From a virus: DNA of 37,797 nt. The translations under genes were made by a program, and so were the position numbers. Below are positions 8,901 to 17,312 of the stretch, piece after piece; the first letter of the stretch is position 1, and every line of letters starts with the position of its first letter. Where the stretch lies: positions 1 through 37,797 of IMG/VR virus record IMGVR_UViG_3300030328_002680. One strand, 5' to 3'. Under the pieces are notes generated by a model that did not search any database, was not told the DNA's origin, and saw nothing but the letters and a program-made list of their open reading frames with translations.

Positions 8901-11111
8901 CAATGGAATGGGGGGGCTACCGAAGATATTGGGCGAATTGTTTGGAGTGATAAAACTGATCTTGAAAAAGTAGATTTGTTGTATGAATGGATGGAAACCA
9001 CTCCTGCTGGGAACAGTTTTCTTCGTAGTGTAGACATCGCCGTTGATGATGCTGATGCGATAATAAAATTAGCTGAGAGGCAAGTACAGGTTACTAACAG
9101 AATGGTTGACGCTAGTCATCCGGTTGGTCAAGAGATTCGTGCGAGGTTGGCTAGAGGGGAAAGAGTTTCTGCTAGTGATCTTAAAGGTTACGCAGGTAAA
9201 GAAGTAGATGATCTTCCTCCTGCACAATTAAGCGATTTCGTTGGAGAAATACACGGGCAAGAACAAATACTAATAGGAAAAGGTCTTGAAGCAAGAAATA
9301 TGGTAAGACAAACCGTAGACGGGGCTTACCAGCGCATAGCCGGACTCACAACAGACAACCTTTCAAGAAACCCATACTTCTCAACCATGTATCGGAGATC
9401 AATAGAAAGAAGAATAAAAGCAGCAACAAGTGGGCAAAAAGGAACAAGGTTAGAAATAAGCGAAGACGCTTTACGCAAAATGGAAGACGCTGCAAGAAAA
9501 GAAGCATTACAAGAAGTCAGATGGCTAATGTACGACCTAGCTGAAAGCTCACGCTTCTCAGACATGGTAAGACTAATAATGCCGTTCTTTAACGCTTGGC
9601 AAGAAGTATTAACAAGATGGGGTGGGTTAGCTTTAGAAAACCCAGTGTTTGCTTCAAGAATGACAGACGCTTTTAGAGCCAACCCTGACGTTGATTTAGG
9701 TACTTTAGGGGCGTATGAAACTGTCGAAGATGAAGAAGGCAACAAATTTTTCCAAGTTCGTTTACCTGACTTTGCTACAGGGCTTTTAAGACAAGGATTG
9801 ATGCAAGGAGCCGCCGACGACGCTGGAATTATTCGTTTCAGAACAAGTTCGTTAAACATGATAACTCAAGGGCTACCAGGATTCGGTCCAGTTGCCCAGT
9901 TACCTGCATCATTTTTTGTTCAACAAGCACCTGAGTTTGAAGACGCTATGAGTTTCATGTTGCCTTATGGTCCTGTTGAATTAACAGACGCTTTACCTGC
10001 CTACATTAAAAGAACTATTTCAGCGACGCTTCAAGATGATCGCTCTTATCAAAATATGGCTGCTCAAATCATGATGACAAGAATAGCGGACATGGCTAAC
10101 GGGGAAACAGACATTATAGATTTTGGTGACACTGCGACACGCGCACAATTCCTTGAAGAAGTCCAATCAGCCGCTCAAGGAGCGATGTATGTTCGCGCTA
10201 TCGGTACTGCGGTTTCTCCAGCGTCGTTTAATCTCCACTCCCCGTATCAACCATATATAGATATTTATAGGGAAATGAAAGAGGAAGATTCAGCTAATGC
10301 TGATGAAAACTTTTTGACTTTCCTTTTAGAAGAAGGCAACGAAGGATTTTTTGCTTTGTCTATGAGGCAGAGTAAAAACATGGAAGGGCTACCTCCGACT
10401 GTTTGGGCTGAACAGCAGAGAGAAAATTTTGAAGACCTTATTATAAATTACCCTGAGTTGGGTGGTCTTATTATCGGGGTTGAAGGCGGCGGTGCCGCTA
10501 GGTTCTCTGCAGCTATTTACAACAGACAACTTGGTGAGGAGACTTTCCCTGGTTCTGGTGTGCAGCGTCGTGAGCGTTTAAGCCTTGACGACATGTTGAT
10601 TGATACTCGTGTTCGTGCAGGTTGGGAAGCTTACGGCAATTTGATGGATAGTATTTATATAGTTATGAGGCAGAAAGGGTTCCCTAATTTGAGGGTTTCT
10701 GAGGCTGCTGGTTTGAAATTTGTTAAAGATTCTAGGTTGGGTGTGCTTGCTGAAGAGTTTCCTCTTTGGTATGAGGAGTTCGCTAATCCTGATACTGCTA
10801 AGTGGGCTGATCGTATAAATGGTATGCGTGAAATTGTTGATCTTTATGAGTCCGGTGACAGCAGGTTTGCTGGTCGTGAGGATATTAGACAGTTAAGTAT
10901 TTATCTTGAGGTTAGAGATGGGTTTGCGAGCAAGTTGGCGGAGCGAAGAGCAGGAGGGGGTTCTGGTCAGCTTGATGCAAGAAGTAATCAGGATATAGCA
11001 GAGATATGGGATACTTGGCGTTTAGATTGGGCTGATAATCCTGCTGCTGGAGATTTGTTCTTTAGATGGTTTGAGTTCGATTCAATAAAGCAAGACACTT
11101 GGGCAGAGTAA
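5976..11111 (+). CDS. Giant virion protein, probably internal/ejected
   Basis: This 1711-residue protein takes up 14% of the genome. It starts at GTG with AGGGG six bases upstream. It is mostly helical, with a long charged region at about 250-330. A Gly-rich hydrophobic stretch near 820-850 contains GIGFVLGGGPGSLLFGGG. The segment IMPFFNAWQEVLTRWGG lies near 1203-1219. Its position after the portal, its size and a hydrophobic Gly-rich patch resemble internal virion proteins that short-tailed phages eject to carry DNA across the envelope. No enzyme motif is evident. Codons within about 9240-9660 are strikingly A/C-ending compared with the flanks. Confidence 0.65.
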   Translation: MSWIGDRWDDVGSLWQSSIKRADNFWDAGFEVASTPVNLVWNFVEATKDVIDDNDVGVLDGLYQFAWEKPFHDTKNLAAATIGPEGIGGNLIEMMPTAVRGAVGEALEGIEWVYNKGSRYVSAFVTVGSLMEADGRNNDLSAFFDFGDYWDEAYEIAETRSPGQAIVLAFHSSEEKSILDEEAVAEWQDTAWFNITSGTLDAAFRVFLGPEELLFGAGMAARAGRAARQFNNYFEAGGKFTKFSDDVTAIADDIGANTDEITGLVARRTETEREVTRARRELNTFKKAEEQGLNTSADPNLGQRLQTNLDEALAARDLAKFDDPVDLLTGRIKEKYFAGHAEGDLISREIALAHLGREGFAGGTESVRNVMQFFMAADGDKALQIVARIAKENPVRGFNYARIWEKSTQPIQVAPSGTVGGNAHEFLAANKTHKDIVNAVEDGVGLENFGPDNIVSGFASIDVVIKPTMRRNFQDKVRHSGWYRTGETETNLLGRAIQPFTRTIQLVRDMKPQHHMFAGDANAADQVARAMKESNLYSAEDIARFRGDWASRSVASRVRLAERVQGEMVERVLRRRITKDKWLEVNPNSNPSDYENLINTLVRDYAASNSAAKKVLNDARAYDYTDLAKGSEFTFVDEGTEVLMNSPLTPSQLKQSFFVVDVKSIDSYVQKMVSRRDFSVVERATGSSDAIFASPSWFQRARYGGAGRQHVMQMSNQGLSGLMSVWRPAVLLRPAWALRVVGDEQLRMFAKLQTLSGEGSGLWGLLTSNRRAYVESVFHNYGRRTRHNPKGLSIEELHASGKLVEAEKQLKLLTRRRAGRAAGIGFVLGGGPGSLLFGGGSFLRNRRAYRSMLGRARDDGLVRSGEGQLQTREYDARNIVRRRVLSGRPFARRRGPEKPLSAGGHPVQGPFGTKENPNLVMRGAVSSQRQVGHALDHSARINEGNIQKGDWDLVLDPRKADTEQYAQGWERVINDQWNGGATEDIGRIVWSDKTDLEKVDLLYEWMETTPAGNSFLRSVDIAVDDADAIIKLAERQVQVTNRMVDASHPVGQEIRARLARGERVSASDLKGYAGKEVDDLPPAQLSDFVGEIHGQEQILIGKGLEARNMVRQTVDGAYQRIAGLTTDNLSRNPYFSTMYRRSIERRIKAATSGQKGTRLEISEDALRKMEDAARKEALQEVRWLMYDLAESSRFSDMVRLIMPFFNAWQEVLTRWGGLALENPVFASRMTDAFRANPDVDLGTLGAYETVEDEEGNKFFQVRLPDFATGLLRQGLMQGAADDAGIIRFRTSSLNMITQGLPGFGPVAQLPASFFVQQAPEFEDAMSFMLPYGPVELTDALPAYIKRTISATLQDDRSYQNMAAQIMMTRIADMANGETDIIDFGDTATRAQFLEEVQSAAQGAMYVRAIGTAVSPASFNLHSPYQPYIDIYREMKEEDSANADENFLTFLLEEGNEGFFALSMRQSKNMEGLPPTVWAEQQRENFEDLIINYPELGGLIIGVEGGGAARFSAAIYNRQLGEETFPGSGVQRRERLSLDDMLIDTRVRAGWEAYGNLMDSIYIVMRQKGFPNLRVSEAAGLKFVKDSRLGVLAEEFPLWYEEFANPDTAKWADRINGMREIVDLYESGDSRFAGREDIRQLSIYLEVRDGFASKLAERRAGGGSGQLDARSNQDIAEIWDTWRLDWADNPAAGDLFFRWFEFDSIKQDTWAE

Positions 11112-11120
11112 GGTATTAGT

Positions 11121-11906
11121 ATGAGTAATGGGAACGATGACGAAAACGTAGAAGTGACTACTGTTAGCGGCGGTGATGGTGTAGACGAGATATTGGCTGC
11201 GCTTGATTCTTTGCCTACTAGTTTTGTGTCTGAGTATGATCCGTATGATTTGTATTTGCCTGGCGGTATGTCAGGTAGCGATGTGATTGTCACAGAAATG
11301 GAACTGGTGCCTGCTGGGTTTGTGCCTGCTGAAGATGTTGCTGCGATGGAACGGTCAGGGTTTTCTGGGTATGGAGGGGTAACTGCTGATGCGCCTATGG
11401 CTGTAGAAACTACTGCTAAAGACATTCTTGTTACTTATAACGAAATGTCTGACGAGGAACGCCAGTCAGTAAACGAAAGGTTGTTTAGTTCTGGTTTTTA
11501 TGGGTCTAACGATCCTGATGTGATGGAAGATGCTGATAGAGGTCTTAGTGCTTTAGGGTATGCGATAAACTATTACGCTACGCAGGGGGTTACCCCGTTT
11601 GATGGTTTACCGGATGCAGATATGTCTAAGTTTGCTAAGCAAGGTCCGATTATTCGACGCGCTACGGAAGCGCAAATAAACGCTTTGGCTGATTCAGCGG
11701 CAGGTAATTTACTTGGTCGTAACGCTACGGCTGAGGAGAGGCAGTTGGCTATGAGTGTTATTAGGAGTTTGGAAACTTCTTCTTCTTTGTCTCCTTCGCA
11801 GGCTGATGTTGAGTCTGCGTTTGCTGAGGCTGCTCCGCAGGAGGTTGCTGCGAGGGGTAGCGAGAAGGCTTTGAAAGTTTTTGAGAGCATTGTGAGGGGA
11901 GGTTGA
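11121..11906 (+). CDS. Acidic probable virion protein
   Basis: This 261-residue protein has an acidic, flexible N-terminus (MSNGNDDENVEVTTVSGGDG) and a helical C-terminal half containing LLGRNATAEERQLAMSVIRSLE. It lies between two large probable virion proteins with short gaps, so a structural or ejection-complex role is inferred. I recognise no family. Confidence 0.65.
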   Translation: MSNGNDDENVEVTTVSGGDGVDEILAALDSLPTSFVSEYDPYDLYLPGGMSGSDVIVTEMELVPAGFVPAEDVAAMERSGFSGYGGVTADAPMAVETTAKDILVTYNEMSDEERQSVNERLFSSGFYGSNDPDVMEDADRGLSALGYAINYYATQGVTPFDGLPDADMSKFAKQGPIIRRATEAQINALADSAAGNLLGRNATAEERQLAMSVIRSLETSSSLSPSQADVESAFAEAAPQEVAARGSEKALKVFESIVRGG

Positions 11907-11907
11907 T

Positions 11908-14310
11908 ATGAGCGAACTTGATAATCTTATTGAAGAGGGTTTAGAGGAAAGAGAAAAATCGTTAGAGGAAGCGTTAGAAGCCGCAGCTTTAGCTAATCTA
12001 AAGGTGGAACGGCTTCAGCAACTTTTTGCTCGGCAAACAAATCAAGTGTCGGGAAGAGGAGATCAACGTGTTGATCTTGAAAATTATGTTGCTGACCTGT
12101 TAGATAAATATGGGGCAGGAACAGATCGTAGCGCTTTAAGCGACGAAGAAGTAACTGAGTTATTGACAATTCTTGACAGTATAGGAGTTCCAACTGGATA
12201 TCCGGTGATGGCTATCGGTGAGACTTTAGGGGAACTTCTTCCAGCGCTTCTTGAAATTGAAACAAGCGAACTTCCTGATCCTTCTCAAACTCAAAAAGAC
12301 ATTGAATTAGCGATTGAAGAAAGAGATACTGCCGAAGCTAATGTCATTTTATTCCAAGATGATTTAGATGTGTATAACACTAATCCGGTTGCAGTTCTTT
12401 CAGAAGTACCTAATGGTATTACGGCAACTGATTTACCGAGAGAAGACCGTCCAAGGTTTAATGATGAGGTAGAAAGAGGTATCGACCTTCCGGTAATAAT
12501 GGATGATTCTGGCAAATTCAAATTTGCCCCTCTTTCTTCTATAGATACTGGCAAGAAACGTCAACGTGTTGTTGAGAAACGTCAAGCTGCTGCTGAAAAA
12601 GCTGCTGAAGAAAGGCGTATCGCTGCGGCAGAAGAAGTCCAAAGAATTGCTGATGCGAATGCTGCTGCTCGTGAAGGGCAGAGGGTTGAAGGTGGGACTA
12701 TGGACCCAGGTCAGCGTAGAGAAGCACGAATGGTTTACGATCCTTTTACGGGTAAGCTTATAGATAAAGACGCTCCTCCTGAAGTTGAAGCACAGCTGGT
12801 TTACGATCCTTTTACGGGTAAGCTTATAGATAAAAGAAGTACGCCTTCTGCTACTCCTCCTCCTGAAGTTATTGCTGAAGTGGTTCAAAGTATAGAAGAA
12901 AGTGGTGATGCTTCTGATATAGATTGGGAATCTATTAGTAGAAGTATGGGGTGGCAACCTGCTACTGAAGTTGTTTCTACTCCTTCTCCTGCTCCTACTA
13001 CGGAACCTGAAATAGATGCTTCTTCTACAGGTATTCCTACTCCTCCTTCAGCAAAAGCGGCGGCGGAAACAGCAAGAGCTGTTTCTTCTGATCCGGTAGA
13101 TGATGATACAAGAGACCCAAGGTATAGACAAACAGTTCAACTTACTGGATCGATTCCTGAACCACCTGAAAATAATGTGCTTGCCTTACAAGAAACACTA
13201 ATAGAAAAAGGATTCAACCCTGGAGAACCAGACGGAGTATGGGGTTCACAAACCGCTGCCGCTGTTAAAGCATTTCAAGAATCAGCAGGGCTTTCTATAG
13301 ATGGTGTGGTAGGGGCTAATACTGCTGCCGCATTAGGTGTTGACCCTGTTGCTGAAAGCTTTTCTACAGGCGGAACAGGCGGAACAGGCGGAACAGGCGG
13401 TGCTGTAGAAACAACAGAAACTTTCGGCGACGAAGACATTCGAGACATCGCCGCACAAAACGGTTACGGAGCTAGATGGTTCGCTCACCCAGAAATAGGA
13501 CCAATACTAAATAAAGCAGTAACCGAAGGCTGGTTTGATTCCGACACAGGGATACGCCGTTTAGAAGCCGAGATACGGCAAACAGACTGGTATCAAGTAC
13601 ATACTGCGGCAAGCAGAGAGTTTGAAGTTCTTGAAGGGAATGATCCTGCGACAGCCGGTGAGTTTATTAGCGACCAAGTGTTGCGTATCCAAGTTGCGGC
13701 AAACCGTATCGGGTTGACTCTTTCTGATGAGAGAATGCGTGAAATGGGTCGTGACGCTCATATAGAGAAATGGTCTGAGTATGAGTTGAATCAGTTCGTT
13801 GTTTTAGAAGCTGATTGGGAAGCTGGTTTTGCTGGTGGTGCTGTAGAGGATAACTATTCTGTTATTGACCAACTTGCAGGAAATTACATGGTCGGTCATT
13901 TGATTGATGACGAAACAAAAGATGAGTGGGCTACAGGGTTGTGGCTTGGTGACGCTACTGAAGCAGGCATAACAAACGATATTGCTGCTTTAGCTGAGTC
14001 TGCGTTTCCGTCTTTGACTGCTCGTATTCAGCAGGGTTACACGGCGAGGCAGATTCTTAATCCGTTAGCGATGGAAGTTTCTCGTTTATTGCCAAGCATA
14101 GATTACAGAAGTGTTGATTTTATGACTGATCCTCGGTTCCAACCAATTATTCATCATGTGCAAGAGGATGGTTCTGAACGTATTATGACGGTTGCTGAGG
14201 TCGGCAAGTATGTTCGTGGTTTGGAAGATTGGCAAACTACTGACGCTGCGAAATCGTCGGCACAAGAGTTCGCTGACTTTATAGGTAAGAAGTTTGGGAG
14301 TGTAGGTTAA
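11908..14310 (+). CDS. Virion protein with a peptidoglycan-binding domain
   Basis: This 800-residue protein begins with a coiled-coil-like helix (ELDNLIEEGLEEREKSLEEAL). At about 425-476 there is a clear PG_binding_1 domain, with LIEKGFNPGEPDGVWGSQTA and IDGVVGANTAAALG. A Pro/Thr-rich linker and the Gly/Thr stretch STGGTGGTGGTGG surround it. The C-terminal 300 residues are helical and rich in Trp and Glu. It probably anchors the incoming particle or its ejected proteins to the cell wall. No muralytic catalytic motif is obvious. The neighbours at 11121 and 14310 probably belong to the same complex. Confidence 0.7.
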   Translation: MSELDNLIEEGLEEREKSLEEALEAAALANLKVERLQQLFARQTNQVSGRGDQRVDLENYVADLLDKYGAGTDRSALSDEEVTELLTILDSIGVPTGYPVMAIGETLGELLPALLEIETSELPDPSQTQKDIELAIEERDTAEANVILFQDDLDVYNTNPVAVLSEVPNGITATDLPREDRPRFNDEVERGIDLPVIMDDSGKFKFAPLSSIDTGKKRQRVVEKRQAAAEKAAEERRIAAAEEVQRIADANAAAREGQRVEGGTMDPGQRREARMVYDPFTGKLIDKDAPPEVEAQLVYDPFTGKLIDKRSTPSATPPPEVIAEVVQSIEESGDASDIDWESISRSMGWQPATEVVSTPSPAPTTEPEIDASSTGIPTPPSAKAAAETARAVSSDPVDDDTRDPRYRQTVQLTGSIPEPPENNVLALQETLIEKGFNPGEPDGVWGSQTAAAVKAFQESAGLSIDGVVGANTAAALGVDPVAESFSTGGTGGTGGTGGAVETTETFGDEDIRDIAAQNGYGARWFAHPEIGPILNKAVTEGWFDSDTGIRRLEAEIRQTDWYQVHTAASREFEVLEGNDPATAGEFISDQVLRIQVAANRIGLTLSDERMREMGRDAHIEKWSEYELNQFVVLEADWEAGFAGGAVEDNYSVIDQLAGNYMVGHLIDDETKDEWATGLWLGDATEAGITNDIAALAESAFPSLTARIQQGYTARQILNPLAMEVSRLLPSIDYRSVDFMTDPRFQPIIHHVQEDGSERIMTVAEVGKYVRGLEDWQTTDAAKSSAQEFADFIGKKFGSVG
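12731..12834 (+). repeat. Internal direct repeat in a virion gene
   Basis: A 38-base unit beginning tggtttacgatccttttacg occurs at 12731-12768 and again, identical, at 12797-12834. The 66-base period keeps the frame. It encodes VYDPFTGKLIDK twice. Perfect nucleotide identity suggests a recent duplication. Confidence 0.9.
13371..13402 (+). repeat. 9-base tandem repeat encoding a Gly-Gly-Thr linker
   Basis: The unit GGCGGAACA is repeated three times plus a partial copy, encoding a GGT-type flexible linker right after the peptidoglycan-binding domain. Copy number could vary by slippage without breaking the frame. Confidence 0.8.
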
Positions 14311-15140
14311 TGGCTGAGACAGCAAATGAAATCGTTAGAGATGCGTTGACGGCGTATGGCTTAGAAGCCCTTTTAGACAATGAAGAGTTAGACCTTGTAA
14401 ACCTTTACCAAGACACAGCAGATTTGAACGCTGTTTGGGTAAGGATTAAACAGTCGCAAGAGTATGTAGATAGGTTCCCTGGTATGGCTGCTTTAGCTGC
14501 GGCAGGGAGAGCGATTGGTGAATACGAATATATTTCGTTGGAACGACAATACGCTTTCGCAATGTCCATGTACGGGCTGCCAGCAAATTTTTATGACGGA
14601 CCAGAAGACTTCGGCAACTTGATAGCCGGTAATGTAAGTTCGCAAGAACTTACTGCTCGTTTATCGTTAGCTTCAGAAGCAGCGATCTCTGTACCAGCGG
14701 AAGTCAAACAACAACTGGAAGACTATTATGGGATTACAGAACAAGATTTAACCGCTTACTATTTGGACCCGGAGAGAGCCACAAATATCTTTGAAGAACG
14801 AGAAAGATTCGGAGCAGCCCAAATTGGTGGCGCAGCCATACAAACAGGGATGGGTCCGATAACTCGTGAAAGTGCCGAACGAATATCAGCCTCCGGCATT
14901 ACTGAGACAGAAGCTCGACAAGGTTTCCAAACTGTAGCGGCTACAACTTTGCAAGAAGAAACAGCTTCAGAACAAGAAGACATAACGGAAACTGATGTGG
15001 CGTTAGGTTTGATGGGGATAGATGAAGAGTCTCGTCGTAAAACTGAGGGTCGTCGTCAACGACGGTTAGCGCAGTTTAAGCAATCTGGGGGTCCAGCGGC
15101 TACTCAGGCAGGATATATTGGGTTAGGTTCCGCCAACTAG
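14310..15140 (+). CDS. Probable virion protein
   Basis: This 276-residue, largely helical protein carries SQEYVDRFPGMAALAAAGRA and an EYEYISLERQYAFAMSMYGLP segment. It ends with a basic tail (RRKTEGRRQRRLAQFKQSGG). Its ATG overlaps the previous stop (TAATG), linking it to the PG-binding virion protein. I have an impression of similar proteins in actinophage structural modules but cannot assign a function. Confidence 0.65.
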   Translation: MAETANEIVRDALTAYGLEALLDNEELDLVNLYQDTADLNAVWVRIKQSQEYVDRFPGMAALAAAGRAIGEYEYISLERQYAFAMSMYGLPANFYDGPEDFGNLIAGNVSSQELTARLSLASEAAISVPAEVKQQLEDYYGITEQDLTAYYLDPERATNIFEERERFGAAQIGGAAIQTGMGPITRESAERISASGITETEARQGFQTVAATTLQEETASEQEDITETDVALGLMGIDEESRRKTEGRRQRRLAQFKQSGGPAATQAGYIGLGSAN

Positions 15141-15151
15141 AATAGGCGGAT

Positions 15152-15355
15152 ATGAACAGTATTGTAAAAATTATGGGTGCCATAGCAGCCCTTATAACAG
15201 CTATGGGTGGTTTAATTGTGGCTATTAACACAATGTTTGGGGATGAGTCTGCACCTCAGCCGATAACAACCATTATTATTCGGGAGCCAGGGGATTACCA
15301 AGATTTTGTCGAAAACACGGACCTTCATTATTATGACGACTATAAACAACAATGA
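15152..15355 (+). CDS. Small single-span membrane protein
   Basis: This 67-residue protein is hydrophobic at residues about 4-30 (VKIMGAIAALITAMGGLIVAI), with a short acidic, Tyr-rich tail. It starts at ATG behind GGCGGAT. It ends the first virion sub-block, before a 155-base gap. It could be a holin-like or virion membrane protein; the sequence alone does not decide. Confidence 0.6.
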   Translation: MNSIVKIMGAIAALITAMGGLIVAINTMFGDESAPQPITTIIIREPGDYQDFVENTDLHYYDDYKQQ

Positions 15356-15510
15356 TGTAGTTTAGGGTCGCTTATATCTGCTATGGTTATTGGTACAAGT
15401 CGCTTGCCGTAACGGAATTGCAATAACGTTATGTGAGCAGCCGATAATAAACCGACCACCGCCGTCCTCCACGGTTAGGTGAGACTAACGGAAATAGGAG
15501 TGGAACATAG
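15356..15510 (+). promoter_or_regulatory. Leader region of the scaffold-capsid genes
   Basis: This gap carries the perfect 10-base palindrome ATAACGTTAT at 15423-15432. A hairpin is formed by GTTAG (15474-15478) and CTAAC (15485-15489). The scaffold ribosome site AGGAG follows. GATAAT near 15444 could be a -10 box, but its spacing from TTGCAA is about 19 bases. A separate capsid promoter or a structured leader is plausible, not proven. Confidence 0.35.
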
Positions 15511-16011
15511 ATGAATGAGGAAAACGAATCCATCGTAGAAGAAGGTACCGGAGAAACACGCAACTTTCGTAGAGTGTTGGAAGATCGCGCTAAGGAAGCT
15601 GAAGCGAGAGCTGAGGCAGCCGAAAGCGAACTTACTACGTTCAAAAAGAATGAGGCGTTTCGTGAAGCAGGGATCAATCCAAATGATCCTCGTCAATCAT
15701 ATTTCGTTAAGGGATATGAAGGTGAGGTAAGTACGGAAGCGATCCGTAATGCGGCTCTTGAGGCAGGGTTTATTGACGGGAACAACGTTCAACCGTTTGA
15801 CCAGTCAACTGATCCTCGAAGTATGGAACCTGTGGAAACAGTTACATACCGTGAGGAACTTATGGCTCAACAAAGAGTAGCTAATGCTAGTGTCGAAGGT
15901 TTGCCGGTTGCCCAACCTGACCTAAGGGAAAGGTTGACATCCGCTAAGTCCGCTGAGGAACTTAAAGCTCTTTGGCAGTCTAATGGTGGTTCTGTAAACG
16001 TTCAGGATTAG
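15511..16011 (+). CDS. Capsid scaffolding protein
   Basis: This 166-residue acidic protein lies directly before the major capsid gene. Residues about 18-52 (EDRAKEAEARAEAAESELTT) form a coiled coil, and the C-terminal part is helical (LRERLTSAKSAEELKALW). The size, composition and position are typical of scaffolds that guide capsid assembly and then leave. A good AGGAG site precedes the ATG. Confidence 0.8.
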   Translation: MNEENESIVEEGTGETRNFRRVLEDRAKEAEARAEAAESELTTFKKNEAFREAGINPNDPRQSYFVKGYEGEVSTEAIRNAALEAGFIDGNNVQPFDQSTDPRSMEPVETVTYREELMAQQRVANASVEGLPVAQPDLRERLTSAKSAEELKALWQSNGGSVNVQD

Positions 16012-16047
16012 ATTTTCCTCCCGTTCCTTACAATGAGGTAAATTACA

Positions 16048-16977
16048 ATGGCTTATACACAAAAGTCCAGCCTTGATATAGATCAGGTTGCTTTTCAACA
16101 GTTAGCCTACTTTGCTTTCCGCGCTCAACCTCTTCACTCTGACTATGCGACTGTTCGTGCTACGAAACAGTCTCATCGTGGAAGTGGTGTGACGTTTACA
16201 AAGTACGGCGATCTGTCGCAAGCAACTTCTGCTCTCACTGAAACCAGTGATGTAACCCCAGTCGCAATGACTGACACTCAGGTTACAGTTAACTTGGCTG
16301 AATACGGCAATGCCGTAGAAACAACCGCTGCCCTTCGGGGACAAGCATACTTAAATGTTGACGAAGATGCCGCTAACGTCATCGGTTACAACGCTGCTGA
16401 TTCTTTGGATAAAGTAGTTGCCGATGTTGCTTACGCTGGCTCTAGCGTCGCTTACATTGGTCAAACATCTCGTGGTGCTTTAACTGCAAGCAACAAGATA
16501 ACATCTTCAGCGATTCGCGAAGGTGTTGCTAACTTGCGTGGCAGTAGCGCTCCTACTTGGGGTGCCAACTATGTTGGTTTCATCCATCCAGATGTTGCTT
16601 ATGACCTAATTGAAGGTACAGCTACCACTGATCTTCGTTCATTCCAAATCCGTTCGGATGCAGATAACGTAAGAAAAGGTGAAATTGGTACCTTCGATGG
16701 CGTAACGTTTATTCAAACCCCACGGGCACTTCTCGTTGCCGATGGTGGTAACAGTACCGTTGACGCTTACGGAACCCTAATTATGGGTCAAGAAGGACTC
16801 GCACACGCGTACAGCACCATGTATGGTCCTGAACCACAAGTTGTGTTTGGTCCTGTCACTGACAGACTCCGCCGCTTCCAATCTGTAGGTTGGTATGCGA
16901 TGTGCGGTTATGGACGTTTCCGCGAGGAAGCTCTCTATCGCATTGAGTCAGCTTCAAGTATCGGTGCAAACTCATAA
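16048..16977 (+). CDS. Major capsid protein (HK97-fold, N4-gp56-like)
   Basis: The 309-residue protein resembles N4-gp56-type major capsid proteins. It has an N-terminal arm, then SGVTFTKYGDLSQATSALTETSDVTP. A middle helix contains VDEDAANVIGYNAADSLDKVV. The late part contains NYVGFIHPDVAYDLI and GEIGTFDGVTFIQTPRALL. It follows the scaffold gene and is followed by a strong hairpin. The codons are better balanced than in neighbours, as expected for the most expressed virion gene. Confidence 0.88.
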   Translation: MAYTQKSSLDIDQVAFQQLAYFAFRAQPLHSDYATVRATKQSHRGSGVTFTKYGDLSQATSALTETSDVTPVAMTDTQVTVNLAEYGNAVETTAALRGQAYLNVDEDAANVIGYNAADSLDKVVADVAYAGSSVAYIGQTSRGALTASNKITSSAIREGVANLRGSSAPTWGANYVGFIHPDVAYDLIEGTATTDLRSFQIRSDADNVRKGEIGTFDGVTFIQTPRALLVADGGNSTVDAYGTLIMGQEGLAHAYSTMYGPEPQVVFGPVTDRLRRFQSVGWYAMCGYGRFREEALYRIESASSIGANS

Positions 16978-16994
16978 TTGAGGCTTAAAGGATA

Positions 16995-17053
16995 GTGTGA
17001 TGCCGGTCCAGGACATAAAATCAGCTGTGGTGGTTGTTCTGGACTGGTCACAC
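16995..17053 (+). terminator. Strong hairpin after the capsid gene (attenuator or mRNA-end stabiliser)
   Basis: GTGTGA (16995-17000) pairs with TCACAC (17048-17053). After a 2-base bulge, CCGGTCCAG (17003-17011) pairs with CTGGACTGG (17039-17047). The stem totals 15 bp with one G-U pair, which only pairs in plus-strand RNA. The loop is 27 bases, and TTTCG follows. The weak U-run suggests partial termination or 3'-end protection rather than full stop. Confidence 0.65.
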
Positions 17054-17064
17054 TTTCGTGTAAT

Positions 17065-17124
17065 ATGAAATACGCAAAGAAAACAAAGAAAAAGGTACGT
17101 CGTCCGAGGAGGTCGAAACGGTGA
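17065..17124 (+). CDS. 19-residue highly basic peptide
   Basis: The frame encodes MKYAKKTKKKVRRPRRSKR, with 13 of 19 residues Lys or Arg. Its TGA overlaps the GTG start of the next gene in a GTGA arrangement. The next gene's AGGAGG ribosome site lies inside this frame. No ribosome site is visible before its own ATG, since a hairpin precedes it. It could be a DNA-binding virion peptide or a coupling peptide. Confidence 0.4.
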   Translation: MKYAKKTKKKVRRPRRSKR

Positions 17125-17312
17125 GTGGTAAATACGCTTCTGTTGGTTTTATCACCAGAGGTAAGGGTTCTAAGAGGAACACGCCTATTCATCGCGATAG
17201 TGACGGTTCTGTTGGGGGTGTTCGTACTGAACATTGGGATGGTCGTGTTGACGCTAAGGTTGTCCCTGAATCTGTGGAAGTTAAAGTTTTGCAGGGAAAT
17301 GGTGAAGGCTAA
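17121..17312 (+). CDS. Small hypothetical protein after the capsid gene
   Basis: This 63-residue protein starts at GTG, eight bases after GAGGAGG, an excellent ribosome site that decides the start. The sequence (SGKYASVGFITRGKGSKRN...) is probably beta-rich and basic at the N-terminus. It lies between the capsid and decoration/fibre-type genes. No family is recognised. Confidence 0.65.
   Translation: MSGKYASVGFITRGKGSKRNTPIHRDSDGSVGGVRTEHWDGRVDAKVVPESVEVKVLQGNGEG

Noticed and set aside
9326-9859. 177-residue reverse open frame in the giant gene.
   Set aside because: It coincides with the A/C-ending codon island, whose complement avoids stops; no start signals.
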